In this document: positions 47,191 through 56,870 of the stretch, one piece after another
How positions within the stretch are numbered: the stretch's first letter is position 1
Layout: each line of letters begins with the position of its first letter
Source of the DNA: Oligoflexia bacterium
GTDB lineage: Bacteria; Bdellovibrionota; UBA1018; CAIPTA01; JAALKR01
Assembly: GCA_011087955.1 (NCBI GenBank)
Contig: JAALKR010000002.1
Location: 45,133 to 109,132 of the forward strand
Direction: 5' to 3'
DNA: 64,000 nucleotides
Program-made: the position numbers and the translations under genes
Notes under the pieces: model-generated
Database searches by the model: none
What the model was told of the DNA's origin: nothing
The model's input: the letters and a program-made list of their open reading frames with translations, nothing else

Positions 47191-47657
47191 TGTTTGGCCT
47201 CCAGTATTTTATCAACGTCCGACCTAGAGACGCTTTCAAAATAGTCGTCGTTGATTTGAATAACAGGCGCAGTTCCACAAGACCCAAGGCATTCAACTTC
47301 AGTTAAAGTGAACAAACCATCTTTTGTCGTTTCGCCTGGGAGAATCCCCAATTTATTCTCGATATAGTGAATCACATCAGAAGACCCGCGCAAATAGCAG
47401 GCAATATTATTGCAAACCTGCAGGTGACACTCTCCAACAGGCTTCTTATAAAACATCGTATAAAAGGAGGTAACCTGCTTCACCTTCGGAAGCGGCAATT
47501 CTAAAGACTTTGCTACCATCTCCATTACATCATGAGGCAACCAACCATATGCACGTTGTGCCGCATGGAGCACGGGCAACAACAGCGCCTCTTTATTTGG
47601 ATAGAATCTCTTCTTTTTATCGATTTCAGCATCAATTGCATTTTGAACTTGCTTCAT
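47187..47657 (-). CDS. nuoE: Complex I subunit NuoE (2Fe-2S N1a)
   Basis: The 156-residue thioredoxin-fold protein has ligands in LQVCNNIACYLRG and VECLGSCGTAP, four Cys for N1a. It pairs with NuoF. The first Cys pair has spacing Cys-x4-Cys, as usual. The start overlaps the nuoD stop by one base. Confidence 0.96.
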   Translation of the reverse strand: MKQVQNAIDAEIDKKKRFYPNKEALLLPVLHAAQRAYGWLPHDVMEMVAKSLELPLPKVKQVTSFYTMFYKKPVGECHLQVCNNIACYLRGSSDVIHYIENKLGILPGETTKDGLFTLTEVECLGSCGTAPVIQINDDYFESVSRSDVDKILEAKQ

Positions 47658-48901
47658 TAGCGATCTAACTCTCCTGCAATAATATTTACAGAGCCAATAA
47701 TAGCAATCAAGTCAGCAATACTGCAGCCTCTCGCTGCCTCATTAACCGTCTGAAACATAAAAAATGATGGGGCACGAATCCGCAGGCGGTAAGCTTTTGG
47801 CCCGCCCTTACTCTTAATATAAAACCCCACTTCTCCATTTGGCCCCTCCATCGGGCAGTACGCCTCTCCTTCAGGACAATCAAACCCTTCCATAAAGAAT
47901 TTGAAGTGATGAATCATTGATTCCATAGAATTGTGAACACGATCCTTATCTGGAATTCGAATACGTTTATCGTCAGCCCAAATAGGACCGCCCGGCATTT
48001 TTTGACACACCTGACGAAGAATCCGAACAGATTCTCGAATTTCAGTCATGCGAATCAAGTAGCGATCAAACACATCGCCACCTTTCGCAATCGGAACATC
48101 AAATTCCACCTGGTCATACGCCAAATATGGCATATCCCGACGAATATCAAAGTTCACGTTCGAAGCGCGCAAGCACGGGCCAGTCATAGAATACGAAAGC
48201 GCATCTTCCTGAGACAAATACCCAATACCCTTAGTGCGATCCACCCAAATTCGGTTCCCAGTTAACAGGCGATCCATCTCATCAATCACCTCAGAGAACT
48301 CATCTAACCAATCGGATAGGTCACGCAAAAATCCATCCGGAAGATCGGACATTAGGCCACCAACCCTTGTATAGGTTGTGGTTAATCTTGACCCACAAAG
48401 CTTTTCGATAAATTCATAAGCGCGTTCGCGCTGATGGAATCCGTAAAGGAAAAAGGTCATCGCACCCAAATCGAAGGCATTAATGCCCACACAAATGAGG
48501 TGATCAATAATACGTGCGATTTCGCAACACATGGTGCGGATCCACACGTTTCGCTTCGGGAGCTCCACACCCATCAATTTTTCTACGGAAGTTACGTACG
48601 CAATATTATTCTGGAGAGCAGAACAATAGTTAAGCCTATCTGTAAAAGGAATAAACTGGTGATAGGTTCGGACCTCACCAATCTTCTCAATCGCTCGATG
48701 CAAATATCCCAATTCGCATTCAGATTTTTCGATTATTTCACCATTTACCTCACACATAACTCGCAAAGTTCCATGCATCGCCGGGTGCTGAGGGCCAATA
48801 TTTACATTAATTTTTGAGTCTTCAAAAATTTCATCATGTTCATCAAACTCATCTGACCGCGCAGTTTGCTTTTTAGCTTCTGCATCTGTTTTTTGTAACA
48901 C
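47657..48901 (-). CDS. nuoD: Complex I subunit NuoD (49 kDa, quinone site)
   Basis: NuoD holds the quinone headgroup. I place the start at the GTG at 48901, with AGGAG about ten bases upstream inside the end of nuoC; a TTG at 48919 would overlap nuoC. Length is then 414 residues, with an acidic/basic N-terminal lead of about 30. Quinone-binding residues are normal: NIGPQHPAMHG (His43, equivalent to Thermus His38) and DRLNY (Tyr92, equivalent to Tyr87). GYLHRAIEK and the C-terminal GELDR are also present. It is the reference for the altered paralogue at 58789-59889. Confidence 0.95.
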   Translation of the reverse strand: MLQKTDAEAKKQTARSDEFDEHDEIFEDSKINVNIGPQHPAMHGTLRVMCEVNGEIIEKSECELGYLHRAIEKIGEVRTYHQFIPFTDRLNYCSALQNNIAYVTSVEKLMGVELPKRNVWIRTMCCEIARIIDHLICVGINAFDLGAMTFFLYGFHQRERAYEFIEKLCGSRLTTTYTRVGGLMSDLPDGFLRDLSDWLDEFSEVIDEMDRLLTGNRIWVDRTKGIGYLSQEDALSYSMTGPCLRASNVNFDIRRDMPYLAYDQVEFDVPIAKGGDVFDRYLIRMTEIRESVRILRQVCQKMPGGPIWADDKRIRIPDKDRVHNSMESMIHHFKFFMEGFDCPEGEAYCPMEGPNGEVGFYIKSKGGPKAYRLRIRAPSFFMFQTVNEAARGCSIADLIAIIGSVNIIAGELDR

Positions 48902-48908
48902 TCGGCTT

Positions 48909-49484
48909 TTACTCCTCAAACCCTACACTTGTCATTTCAAGGCTATCTTCCCAACGCTGGTACTTCTTAATGTGATAGTCTTTACGAAGTGGGTGACCAA
49001 CCCAACGATCATCCAACATAATTCGACGCAAGTTTGGATGGTTAGCGAATTTTACGCCATATAGATCAAATACCTCCCGCTCCAACCAGTCAGCCGATTT
49101 CCAAATCGACGTGACCGAAGGAACTTCCTCCCCATCATTCGCCCGAACAATCACGCGAATCCGATCTTTATTCTGTAGAGACAAAAGATGGTAGACCACA
49201 ACGAACCGCTTAGCATCTCCTTCAGCTCGACAGCTTCCCAAATCATAGTCGGGGACCTTACTTACTGGGGGGTTGAAATCATACGCGGTCAAGTCTGATA
49301 GAAAGTTATACTCGAACCCCTCCTCCGAAATTATTGATTGCAAAAACTCAACAACACCTTCAGGCGCAACCTCAATGATCGGCATATCCGTCTTTTTAGT
49401 TTCAATTGATAAAATCTTACCCGTATACCGAGCTTTCATTCGCTCGAGTTTTTCTTTTGAGTACCCTTTACATGAAACTGTCAT
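48909..49484 (-). CDS. nuoC: Complex I subunit NuoC (30 kDa)
   Basis: The 191-residue protein has the family signature [24 protein letters not shown] and [22 protein letters not shown] (given in two parts). NuoC packs against NuoD and NuoI. The start overlaps the nuoB stop by four bases. Confidence 0.96.
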   Translation of the reverse strand: MTVSCKGYSKEKLERMKARYTGKILSIETKKTDMPIIEVAPEGVVEFLQSIISEEGFEYNFLSDLTAYDFNPPVSKVPDYDLGSCRAEGDAKRFVVVYHLLSLQNKDRIRVIVRANDGEEVPSVTSIWKSADWLEREVFDLYGVKFANHPNLRRIMLDDRWVGHPLRKDYHIKKYQRWEDSLEMTSVGFEE

Positions 49485-49954
49485 AAAATATCGCCTGCTT
49501 TATTCGATTTAATCTTGTCCTGCAAACGCATCACCCCATGAATTACTCCTTCTGGCGTAGGCGGACAACCCGGGATATAAACGTCGACGGGAATAATTTC
49601 ATCCACACCTTGCGCCACTGAGTACGTATCAAAAATCCCGCCGGAAGAAGAGCATGCGCCCATTGCAATTACCCATTTAGGGTCAGCCATTTGCTCATGA
49701 ATTGATTTTAAGACCGGCGCCATCTTGTTAGTGATAGTCCCTGCGATAAGCATCACGTCTGACTGTCGTGGAGAAAAGCGAACTACCTCTGCACCAAACC
49801 GGGCCATATCATAGTCAGCCGAAAGCGTAGCCATCATTTCAATTCCACAGCAACTAGTCCCAAAAGGGTACGGCCACAGTGAGTTTGTTCTCGCCCAATT
49901 GATAATATGATCTAGTTTCGTTGTAACAATGTCTGCCAAGCCATCTTTAGCCAT
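49481..49954 (-). CDS. nuoB: Complex I subunit NuoB (cluster N2)
   Basis: NuoB holds N2, the last cluster before quinone. The ATG at 49954 has GGGAG upstream and follows the nuoA stop by two bases; the frame stays open further into nuoA. Protein is 157 residues. The N2 ligands are the tandem Cys35-Cys36 in [11 protein letters not shown], Cys101 in MGACSSSGG, and Cys130 in IPGCPPTPE. Confidence 0.96.
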   Translation of the reverse strand: MAKDGLADIVTTKLDHIINWARTNSLWPYPFGTSCCGIEMMATLSADYDMARFGAEVVRFSPRQSDVMLIAGTITNKMAPVLKSIHEQMADPKWVIAMGACSSSGGIFDTYSVAQGVDEIIPVDVYIPGCPPTPEGVIHGVMRLQDKIKSNKAGDIL

Positions 49955-49956
49955 GC

Positions 49957-50319
49957 TTACTCCCAGTCCAGCCCACCGCGACGCCATTCGTAGACAAACG
50001 CAACCGTCAAAATCCCAAGAAACACAAGCATTGCATTCAGAATCATTGGGCCGAACACCAAAAAGTCACGATAGACAAGTGCCCACGGGAAAAGCATCAC
50101 CACCTCTACGTCAAACAGTAGGAATGAAATCGCCACCAAATAAAACCGCACAGAGAAGCGCTTTTTTGCATCACCTATCGGCGGCACCCCACACTCAAAA
50201 AAGGTGTCCTTCATTTTGTTTGGTTTTTTCGGACCTATGTTTCCAATAATGAAAATAATCGACGCGGCAATTACGCCCGCAACAATAAGTAGAATCAAAA
50301 CCGGCAAATAGGCAGCCAT
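49957..50319 (-). CDS. nuoA: Complex I subunit NuoA
   Basis: The 120-residue, three-helix protein has the signatures [20 protein letters not shown] and [15 protein letters not shown], with the acidic pair of the E-channel. It is the first gene of the canonical nuo operon. It follows the second complex I-like locus with only 59 bases between, and no clear promoter was seen there. Confidence 0.96.
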   Translation of the reverse strand: MAAYLPVLILLIVAGVIAASIIFIIGNIGPKKPNKMKDTFFECGVPPIGDAKKRFSVRFYLVAISFLLFDVEVVMLFPWALVYRDFLVFGPMILNAMLVFLGILTVAFVYEWRRGGLDWE

Positions 50320-50378
50320 ATTTCGTAACCTCTGCCATTCCCTGGCATATCAATCAGTTATTCAAATAAAGAAATTCG

Positions 50379-51830
50379 TTAGGTCAGAAATTCCTTAGCA
50401 TGCTCAAAAACAATGCGCATTAAAAAATCCCAGTAAAGACCAAAACCAAGCAGTGGGACAACTAATGCGAACGAAATAATTAGCGAAAACACTCGAAGGC
50501 CAGTCACGCTAGCTAACAGCCCGTCACCATCTTCCGGCCCTTTAAAATATAGGATCTTTACGATGCGGCTGACATTAGCCAAAATTAATACTGTGCACAA
50601 TAAATAAGGTAATGTCGCCCAGATGCGTCCCTTTTCTAAAAAGATACCGATAAAATTCATGACTGATGGGAACCCGATAAATGGCGGAAGGCCCGCGAGC
50701 GAGCAAAGCGCCGCCAAAACAATTATTGATTCCCAAACACAGCGTCCTCCAATGCCCCGCAAAGCACAGAGGTCATCGCTTTGTCTCTGCTCATGAAACG
50801 CACTAAATACCAAAAATAGGACAGACAGCGACAGCGACACCGCAAATCCCTGAAAAATCAGAGCCGAAAGAGAGAACCCGCTCGGTTGCCAAATCGGAAT
50901 TAGACAAACAGACCAAAGGGCAAAGCTGAAAAAAGCAAAAAACCGCTTAGAGTCTGTCTGTGTAATCGCGCCAAGCAAACCCCACAATGCCCCGACCAGA
51001 CCGAAGATGGCAAAGGACTTCATAAGCCAATCCGACATCGTTGTGCCCGGAACATAGCCAACTTTTATTAAAAGACGCAACAGAGCAATCAGAATTGCTG
51101 GCTGAATTACCAAAGTCGTACAGGCCTGGGACGACCATGATGCTCCATGGTTTGCGTCTAAAGAAGCAAAATGAAATGGAAATATCCCCGCGCCACTCCA
51201 AAACGGGAGAATGCACATGGCAAAAAGAACCAAGTGCCCACCGGTCTGCCCATCAATAAAAATTTCTCGCATTGTTGTGTAATGAAGCGAGTCACCAATA
51301 AATGCTGTAATAACTAAGGCTCCAAACCCCATGCAGTACAAAGGCAAAAATTGAAACCAATACTTAATTGCGGCCTCGCCCTCAAGCCGACTACGAAATG
51401 GCATAGCAATCATTAGCGAACCCAAAACACTCATCGCTCCAACACAAACAAAAGAAATCAAGAGGTGATTCGAACTAATTAGAATTAAAGAAAATAGTAA
51501 CTGGAACACAACAAAAAAACACTGCTCTGGCTTCCGGCTATCTTCAATCTTAGTCGTAAACATCGATACAAGAATCACAATAAAGGCACTTACAGACATC
51601 GCAATCCGCGTAAGAACAAACAACGGATCAAATTCCAGCATCTCCTCCAGAGCAAGCAATTGAAAAGCAGTGGCACCAAATATATTGAAAATCCCGGATA
51701 AGAAGCATACTGCGGCCGCGATGGAACAAAAGAGTTTCCAAGTCTCCTTACCCCAGCCAAGCGCCAATGCTATAGCCAGAACAAGGCATGAAACCCCAAC
51801 AAACATTTCACCCAAATAAAGCTCAAACAC
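50379..51830 (-). CDS. NuoN-like antiporter subunit of the divergent complex I locus, key charges lost
   Basis: The 483-residue polytopic protein aligns along its length with NuoN. I start at the GTG at 51830, with AGAGG seven bases before; it overlaps the previous stop by eight bases. It keeps IFPFHFASLDANHGA, the counterpart of the canonical VFPFHIWTPDVYEGA in the nuoN of this window. In that alignment the TM7 Lys is Gly, the TM8 Lys is Gln (LVIQPAILIALLR against LKVASFAAFIR), and the TM5 Glu is Gly (SFVCVGAMSV against MFVALEIMSL). So the proton-channel charges are missing while the fold is kept. It is the last gene of the upstream complex I-like locus; nuoA follows after 59 bases. Confidence 0.85.
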   Translation of the reverse strand: MFELYLGEMFVGVSCLVLAIALALGWGKETWKLFCSIAAAVCFLSGIFNIFGATAFQLLALEEMLEFDPLFVLTRIAMSVSAFIVILVSMFTTKIEDSRKPEQCFFVVFQLLFSLILISSNHLLISFVCVGAMSVLGSLMIAMPFRSRLEGEAAIKYWFQFLPLYCMGFGALVITAFIGDSLHYTTMREIFIDGQTGGHLVLFAMCILPFWSGAGIFPFHFASLDANHGASWSSQACTTLVIQPAILIALLRLLIKVGYVPGTTMSDWLMKSFAIFGLVGALWGLLGAITQTDSKRFFAFFSFALWSVCLIPIWQPSGFSLSALIFQGFAVSLSLSVLFLVFSAFHEQRQSDDLCALRGIGGRCVWESIIVLAALCSLAGLPPFIGFPSVMNFIGIFLEKGRIWATLPYLLCTVLILANVSRIVKILYFKGPEDGDGLLASVTGLRVFSLIISFALVVPLLGFGLYWDFLMRIVFEHAKEFLT

Positions 51831-53304
51831 CGGATATCCTCTGTGCAGAATTAAATACTTCACTTATGGCGCTAACCATCATCTTAGTTATGGAGTCAGG
51901 GTAGATTGCAAACAAAATAAGTAAAGCTAACATTGGAAAGCAAAAAGCTGCCTCTCGAATTTGAAGCCTGGAATCAACATTGGGCTTACTCTCAATGTCG
52001 CCACCAACTTGATACAACATTCGATAAACAGCTATTATGACGAACGGAACTATCGACAAGATAATCCAAAAAACTGAAATCCCGATTATCTCTCCTAATC
52101 CTCGGAATATAAGAAACAACCCATCGAAAGAATATGTAAACGGCAAACCAAATGCACTAAGTACACCTATAACGAATAGAAAGGACAACAGCCGATTCTC
52201 AATAATTTTCTCTAAGCTACATGGCCGAGACATTCGCTCACAGATTGACACTATACCAAACAGAGCCGCGCCAACCATTAATAGTGAAAACTCTGTCATG
52301 AGAACACCCATCAATCCCAACTCAGATGCACACCCGACTCCAATCAAAGTCATCGCGCTCAAGAACTGAATGCAACGAATTGTTTTTCCCCGAAAACTCG
52401 TATTTATTAAATTAGAAAAAAGCGCCCAGACTAACGACAACAACCCAACCACAAACAGCACATTCTGGAAGCCAAGTAGTTCTAAGCGAAAATTTGGCAA
52501 TAAGAATTGCAAAAACCCGAATACTCCGAAATGCCCAACCGTTAATATTGGCAGATAAACCGGAAACTGTTTTGCCTCTTTCATACCCAGCAGATAAGAG
52601 CCAAATGGGGAAAGTGGCATCTGCAGAAGAAGAGCAAAGGTCATTAACCAAGTAATGACTTCTTTTGGAATCAAATTAAGATCTCGAATCGGCTGCAATG
52701 CGAGCTCACTTTCAATCCACTCAACTCGGTCTATACTCATTGCAAGAAAGCAGAACAATAGAAGAAAACCAGAAACCCAGCGCAAAGACAACAATCGAGT
52801 TGCAGCCGACTTAGTTTCCTCGCAATCATCAAACCCCAATAAAAAGGCTGCTGGGGCAGCACTTGCGATGACAAAAAAACAAAATTGAAACAGGGAATCC
52901 GTAGAAAACGCCCCAATAACTCCAACTTTAAGCAAGAGGAGAGAATAAATCCGACCAGTCCTTTCCTCCAGCGCGGGACGAGAAATTAAATTCGTCACAC
53001 AAAAAATAATAGACGTCGCAAGTAAAAAAATTACATTAGTAAACTCTAATTTAAGAACAAATTCTAAACTCCAAACGGCCGACCAGCTGACAACGATCGG
53101 ACTAAGATTCTCTAAGCTGAAATCCCCTAAAAGGCCCATTGAGCCCAAAGCTATAGAGAGATGAATCAAGAACGAGACAAAGCTCTCGCCACAAGTAATC
53201 AGCCACATCATTTCGTTTCGCAACCTGCCGACCGCAAAAAGCAAAACTAAAACCAAAGGAAGCACGAGTGGAGCATGAAGAAATGAAAAATTTAACTCAG
53301 TCAT
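51823..53304 (-). CDS. NuoM-type antiporter-like subunit (second copy) of the divergent locus, key charges lost
   Basis: The 493-residue polytopic protein belongs to the NuoM/antiporter fold. The TM7 region ALLLQMPLSPFGSYLLG matches canonical FAIKVPMFPLHTWLPD with Lys changed to Gln and the His and Asp lost. The TM8 Lys aligns with His (TVGHFGVFGFLQF). The TM5 Glu position is in FFVIASAAPAAFLLGF, with no acid. This is the second of two NuoM-type genes in the locus, so the set is L, M, M, N, one more than in complex I. The start overlaps the previous gene by ATGA; the stop overlaps the GTG of the next. Confidence 0.78.
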   Translation of the reverse strand: MTELNFSFLHAPLVLPLVLVLLFAVGRLRNEMMWLITCGESFVSFLIHLSIALGSMGLLGDFSLENLSPIVVSWSAVWSLEFVLKLEFTNVIFLLATSIIFCVTNLISRPALEERTGRIYSLLLLKVGVIGAFSTDSLFQFCFFVIASAAPAAFLLGFDDCEETKSAATRLLSLRWVSGFLLLFCFLAMSIDRVEWIESELALQPIRDLNLIPKEVITWLMTFALLLQMPLSPFGSYLLGMKEAKQFPVYLPILTVGHFGVFGFLQFLLPNFRLELLGFQNVLFVVGLLSLVWALFSNLINTSFRGKTIRCIQFLSAMTLIGVGCASELGLMGVLMTEFSLLMVGAALFGIVSICERMSRPCSLEKIIENRLLSFLFVIGVLSAFGLPFTYSFDGLFLIFRGLGEIIGISVFWIILSIVPFVIIAVYRMLYQVGGDIESKPNVDSRLQIREAAFCFPMLALLILFAIYPDSITKMMVSAISEVFNSAQRISGV

Positions 53305-54728
53305 ACAAACACTCTACCCAGTAGATTTGCAATGGTAATAGAAAAAAAACAAGTCACCAGCAGCCCTATACTGATTGGAATATACAAATGCCCCCAACGA
53401 GACATTACTAAACCTTGCCGTTCGCCACTCAATGTCAACATCCGGTTACTCCAAACTGCGTACAAACAATAAACAGCAGTTAAAACATAAAGAACCCACA
53501 GAAAAATTGAAGCGTAAGAGAACGTAGTTAGTTTTTGAATTGCTGACGAAGCACTTAATGCGAAGAAATAATATACCGGTGTGCCTGGCATGCCCAAAGT
53601 AAATAATACCAGGCCTGCAAATAACGCTTTCCCTACACGCCCTCCTTCAGGTTTAATACTAAAATACTCGTAGGCCAATGCAAGAACCGGCACAATAACC
53701 ACCAAGAGCATGCCGATAAAATATGAACTTTGATCTAAAAAAGTTAATGAATAAATTCCAAATGCAAATAGGTATGCAGTTGTGTAAGAGAGCTTTCTTC
53801 GAACTGACTTTTCCACAACAGCAAACGATAGATTAGCAGCGCATAATATTATCCCGATGACCGGCACAAGCTCATCAAATTGAGAAATTTGCGAGTTTAG
53901 TACTACATAGAATATATCAAAATAAACAAACGCAATTACTGATAGATACCCTGAAATGATAATATTTAGTGCTGGCGAAACCTTCCTATGCTCAAACAAC
54001 GGCGAAAACCAATGCATCCAAGGGGTCACAGGTAGCGCAAGGATAAAAGGGGCCAAAAAATAGAGGCTCAAATATTCAAAAGAACTGTTTTGCAAAATTT
54101 CCGATAGAAGCCCTCTAAATTTAGTGAAATCAAATATCCCGTTTCCAAACACACTTGCAGTAGATGTGACTATTCCAATTATCAACACCCCGGAAACAAT
54201 TTGCGATCCTAAAAACCGCTCAGCGGCCCAAGCGCGTACCCTAGTGCTGCCCTGATTGTCGTCAAGAGCATTCCTATAAATTAGAAATAAAATAAATGCA
54301 GAAACAATCTGAACATACGCAAAGCCAAGCAGATTTCTACTGAGCAGCATAGTGGTGACCCCCGCCTGCAAAAGAAGCACCAATCCAAGGCTTCCAAATT
54401 TTGGGCGTTCACTAACTCTCCCTATTAGCTGGGCAAGCATGAAACACAATAGAATGACGGCTAATACACCCACACTTCGGGGCGTCCCTGAAAAAATCCA
54501 TGCCAGATCTAAAATCGCAAGAAAAGGCAAAGAAACTGAAACCGTTGTCCCGTTATCTATGAGGAAGATTACTAAACCGATACTTAGCAAAAATGGAAAA
54601 GCTGACCCAGCTAAACAAGCCCAACGGGAGACAACTGAGCCTGGAGACCTACCATACGCCAGTTCAAAGCTTGAGATTAATACTGGAAACAAAATTATTG
54701 TAATCAATACAACTTGAGTTAAGTCCAT
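53301..54728 (-). CDS. NuoM-type antiporter-like subunit (first copy) of the divergent locus, key charges lost
   Basis: The 475-residue protein has about 13 membrane helices. TM7 is FILALPVTPWMHWFSP; against canonical NuoM (AIKVPMFPLHTWLPD) the Lys is Ala. The TM8 Lys aligns with a Leu. In the TM5 region GFAYVQIVSAFILF no Glu is present. The segment VRRKLSYTTAYLFAFGIYSL corresponds to KKLVAYSSVSHMGYIVLGL, so the helix 10 area is recognisable. The start overlaps the previous stop as TAATG; it overlaps the next gene by ATGA. The fold is kept but the pumping residues are not. Confidence 0.78.
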   Translation of the reverse strand: MDLTQVVLITIILFPVLISSFELAYGRSPGSVVSRWACLAGSAFPFLLSIGLVIFLIDNGTTVSVSLPFLAILDLAWIFSGTPRSVGVLAVILLCFMLAQLIGRVSERPKFGSLGLVLLLQAGVTTMLLSRNLLGFAYVQIVSAFILFLIYRNALDDNQGSTRVRAWAAERFLGSQIVSGVLIIGIVTSTASVFGNGIFDFTKFRGLLSEILQNSSFEYLSLYFLAPFILALPVTPWMHWFSPLFEHRKVSPALNIIISGYLSVIAFVYFDIFYVVLNSQISQFDELVPVIGIILCAANLSFAVVEKSVRRKLSYTTAYLFAFGIYSLTFLDQSSYFIGMLLVVIVPVLALAYEYFSIKPEGGRVGKALFAGLVLFTLGMPGTPVYYFFALSASSAIQKLTTFSYASIFLWVLYVLTAVYCLYAVWSNRMLTLSGERQGLVMSRWGHLYIPISIGLLVTCFFSITIANLLGRVFV

Positions 54729-56539
54729 TAGCTAATGACTTCCCAATAAATATATACAAAAGTCGAAAAGGTCAAAAATCCATAGAATAGATAGTATCGC
54801 ACCAAGCCATTCTGAATAAATCTAATAAACATAGAGAAGGACCTCATGTAAGCCAATGACTCAGTCCAAACGATCCGACTAAATTCGTGACTCTCGCTCC
54901 CACCTAACACTTGTGCGAGAGTTAGACTCAAGTTGCTAGCTCGCATACGAATAATTTCGATGAGCTGTAATGGCAACCAAACCAAGGCAAAATTTAACTT
55001 CCTAATCCGACTAAAGTTAATATCGGGAACCAATGAATAAGTCCCACCAAAAAAACTTGGTTTGGACCACTCTCCCTTTAGATTTTTTTTTGTCGCTAAA
55101 TATCCAATACCGAACCCGAAAAGCATTACAGCCGCCATTATTCCAACTTGTGGCAAGGTCTCCAAATTCGACCAACCATCAAATTCGAGATTGACGATTC
55201 CTTTCCACTCACCATCACTCTGCTGCCCTAAAATAGCCCCCAACGAAAAGTACTCATTCGATAACAATAAAATGACTGAGATAAACCAAGGAGTAGCTTC
55301 TCGAAAGCTCAGTGATTGTTTGACATCCCAAAATACAGGATCCAGTTTGCTAAGAATCAATATTCTAATTAAAGCAATACTTGCTAAGCATAGAGCCCCA
55401 AAATATATGGCCTGAAATGGCAACCCTGCTGCCACAACACTCAATATCGAATAAAAGCCAACGGTAAATGGAACACCGATCGCCAACAGGTGTAGTACAA
55501 GGCCAAATACAATAATAAGCCAATCAACCTTTGCTTCTGCAAAGGTCTCCTTCATTGAAATCATAAATGCCGTCATGACTGTGGCCAATAGAGAAGAAAT
55601 TATAATTAAAGTTTGGGTTGGTCCTCGAAATTCATCGAACATCATAAATGAGCCAATAATTAACAACCATACAGAAACCACATAAAGTGTTATTGCTCGC
55701 ATTAGTGATTTTGATAGCACTGCAAGAATCGAAAGTATGATTGAAAATAACAAAGGTAAACCAAACCCAAAATAAACCTGATCAATTGATCTAGATATTT
55801 CCTCCATTGATGTAATTAGGATCTTACTAGCTGCAAGAAGGCCAAAGGAGCTAAGCAATAAATTTAGCCAGTAATGAACAATAGGTCTAAATAGTGCCGA
55901 TATCACAATGTAGAGAATGACCGCAAAAAAAACTAGTGACTCTCTTGAAATTAAATTTTCTACCTGGGCTAGAAACAACAGCACAAAAGAGAACACTAGG
56001 GTAAACACTCTTCCTGAAAAACACTTTCGAATGAGGTCTTCGCCATTGTCGTCCGCAAGCGTTAAACTCGCATAAACCATAGTTAGAAACCAAAACTCAA
56101 AATAAACGCAGGCGACCAAAGCCCCTTTGGTAAATAGGCTTAAGCATGCAAAACAGAAGCTCATATGTAGGATCGTATATTGCTCAGACTCATCCCGACC
56201 CTTGAGAACATTAAACCTAGATACACCCATTGAAATTAAAAGACTCAAGGTGGACAAACCTAAAAACCACCAAATTTCTTCAATATCAAAAGAGAGAACC
56301 ATCGCCAACGAATCGCCTAAAATTGCTGGGCTCAGAATTAAACTCTCATCCGTGATCAGAGAAGAGCCATTTGGTCCTAAGGCCGCTAGACAATAAACCA
56401 AACAAGCGATTGAATGGACAATTGCCGCAATTGGCATTTTTGCCTTAATCTCCTCGGAAGAAACTGAACTGATTATCGCAAGAAAACCTGGAAATATAAC
56501 CCCAAGGAATAATGGTATTAATAGCACAAAATTTTCCAC
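54728..56539 (-). CDS. NuoL-like antiporter subunit of the divergent locus
   Basis: The 603-residue protein has many membrane helices, a position after the K-like gene and a C-terminal extension, as in NuoL. The TM5 Glu is kept (ACVYFEFWFLTMVYAS). The TM7 segment YIVISALFRPIVHYWL aligns with TGKSAQLPLFVWL and has Ser in place of the channel Lys. The canonical SALIHAATMVTAG is replaced by GLLAASKILIT. Motif similarity is weak, so the name rests on gene order, topology and length. The stop overlaps the next ATG as TAATG. Confidence 0.75.
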   Translation of the reverse strand: MENFVLLIPLFLGVIFPGFLAIISSVSSEEIKAKMPIAAIVHSIACLVYCLAALGPNGSSLITDESLILSPAILGDSLAMVLSFDIEEIWWFLGLSTLSLLISMGVSRFNVLKGRDESEQYTILHMSFCFACLSLFTKGALVACVYFEFWFLTMVYASLTLADDNGEDLIRKCFSGRVFTLVFSFVLLFLAQVENLISRESLVFFAVILYIVISALFRPIVHYWLNLLLSSFGLLAASKILITSMEEISRSIDQVYFGFGLPLLFSIILSILAVLSKSLMRAITLYVVSVWLLIIGSFMMFDEFRGPTQTLIIISSLLATVMTAFMISMKETFAEAKVDWLIIVFGLVLHLLAIGVPFTVGFYSILSVVAAGLPFQAIYFGALCLASIALIRILILSKLDPVFWDVKQSLSFREATPWFISVILLLSNEYFSLGAILGQQSDGEWKGIVNLEFDGWSNLETLPQVGIMAAVMLFGFGIGYLATKKNLKGEWSKPSFFGGTYSLVPDINFSRIRKLNFALVWLPLQLIEIIRMRASNLSLTLAQVLGGSESHEFSRIVWTESLAYMRSFSMFIRFIQNGLVRYYLFYGFLTFSTFVYIYWEVIS

Positions 56540-56542
56540 TTT

Positions 56543-56857
56543 TTAATGCCTCAAATCATTCAATCGGGTTAGGTTAGCATTTCCACCAAATCGACGAACT
56601 CGAATTAATAATGCAATTCCAATTAGAAAAAATAGAATATAAAAGAATAATCCACAGAATATGATCGCAGACATAACTTGAGTTTTTTGTGGAAAAGAGC
56701 TTAGAACCACTCCCACCCCAAAAATAGCTGCCTTAAATGAAAGCGCCTGGCCAATAGCCAGCCATACTCCCTCTTTTCGTAAAAGCATGGAGAGAACTCC
56801 AAAAGAAAACATGATTAAGGACGCTAGACACAAGACCCGAAACAATAACTCTGTCAT
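56543..56857 (-). CDS. NuoK-like subunit of the divergent locus, both channel Glu lost
   Basis: The 104-residue protein has three membrane helices and aligns with NuoK without gaps in the first two. MFSFGVLSMLLRKEGVWL matches LFSIGLFGVFVRRNLIVI in the nuoK of this window. The first conserved Glu (CIELM) falls in IGQAL and is lost; the second (AAAESA) falls in LFFYILF and is lost. No acidic residue remains in the second or third helix. These two Glu are needed for pumping in E. coli NuoK, so this protein should not carry protons in the known way. Confidence 0.82.
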   Translation of the reverse strand: MTELLFRVLCLASLIMFSFGVLSMLLRKEGVWLAIGQALSFKAAIFGVGVVLSSFPQKTQVMSAIIFCGLFFYILFFLIGIALLIRVRRFGGNANLTRLNDLRH

Positions 56858-56870
56858 GATCTTGTCGACC

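Noticed and set aside
50379-56539. L/M/M/N-like genes as an Mrp-type sodium/proton antiporter
   Set aside because: They sit behind A-B-C-D-H-I-J-K homologues in complex I order and lack the channel Lys that Mrp proteins also keep. No MrpE/F/G-type genes are present.
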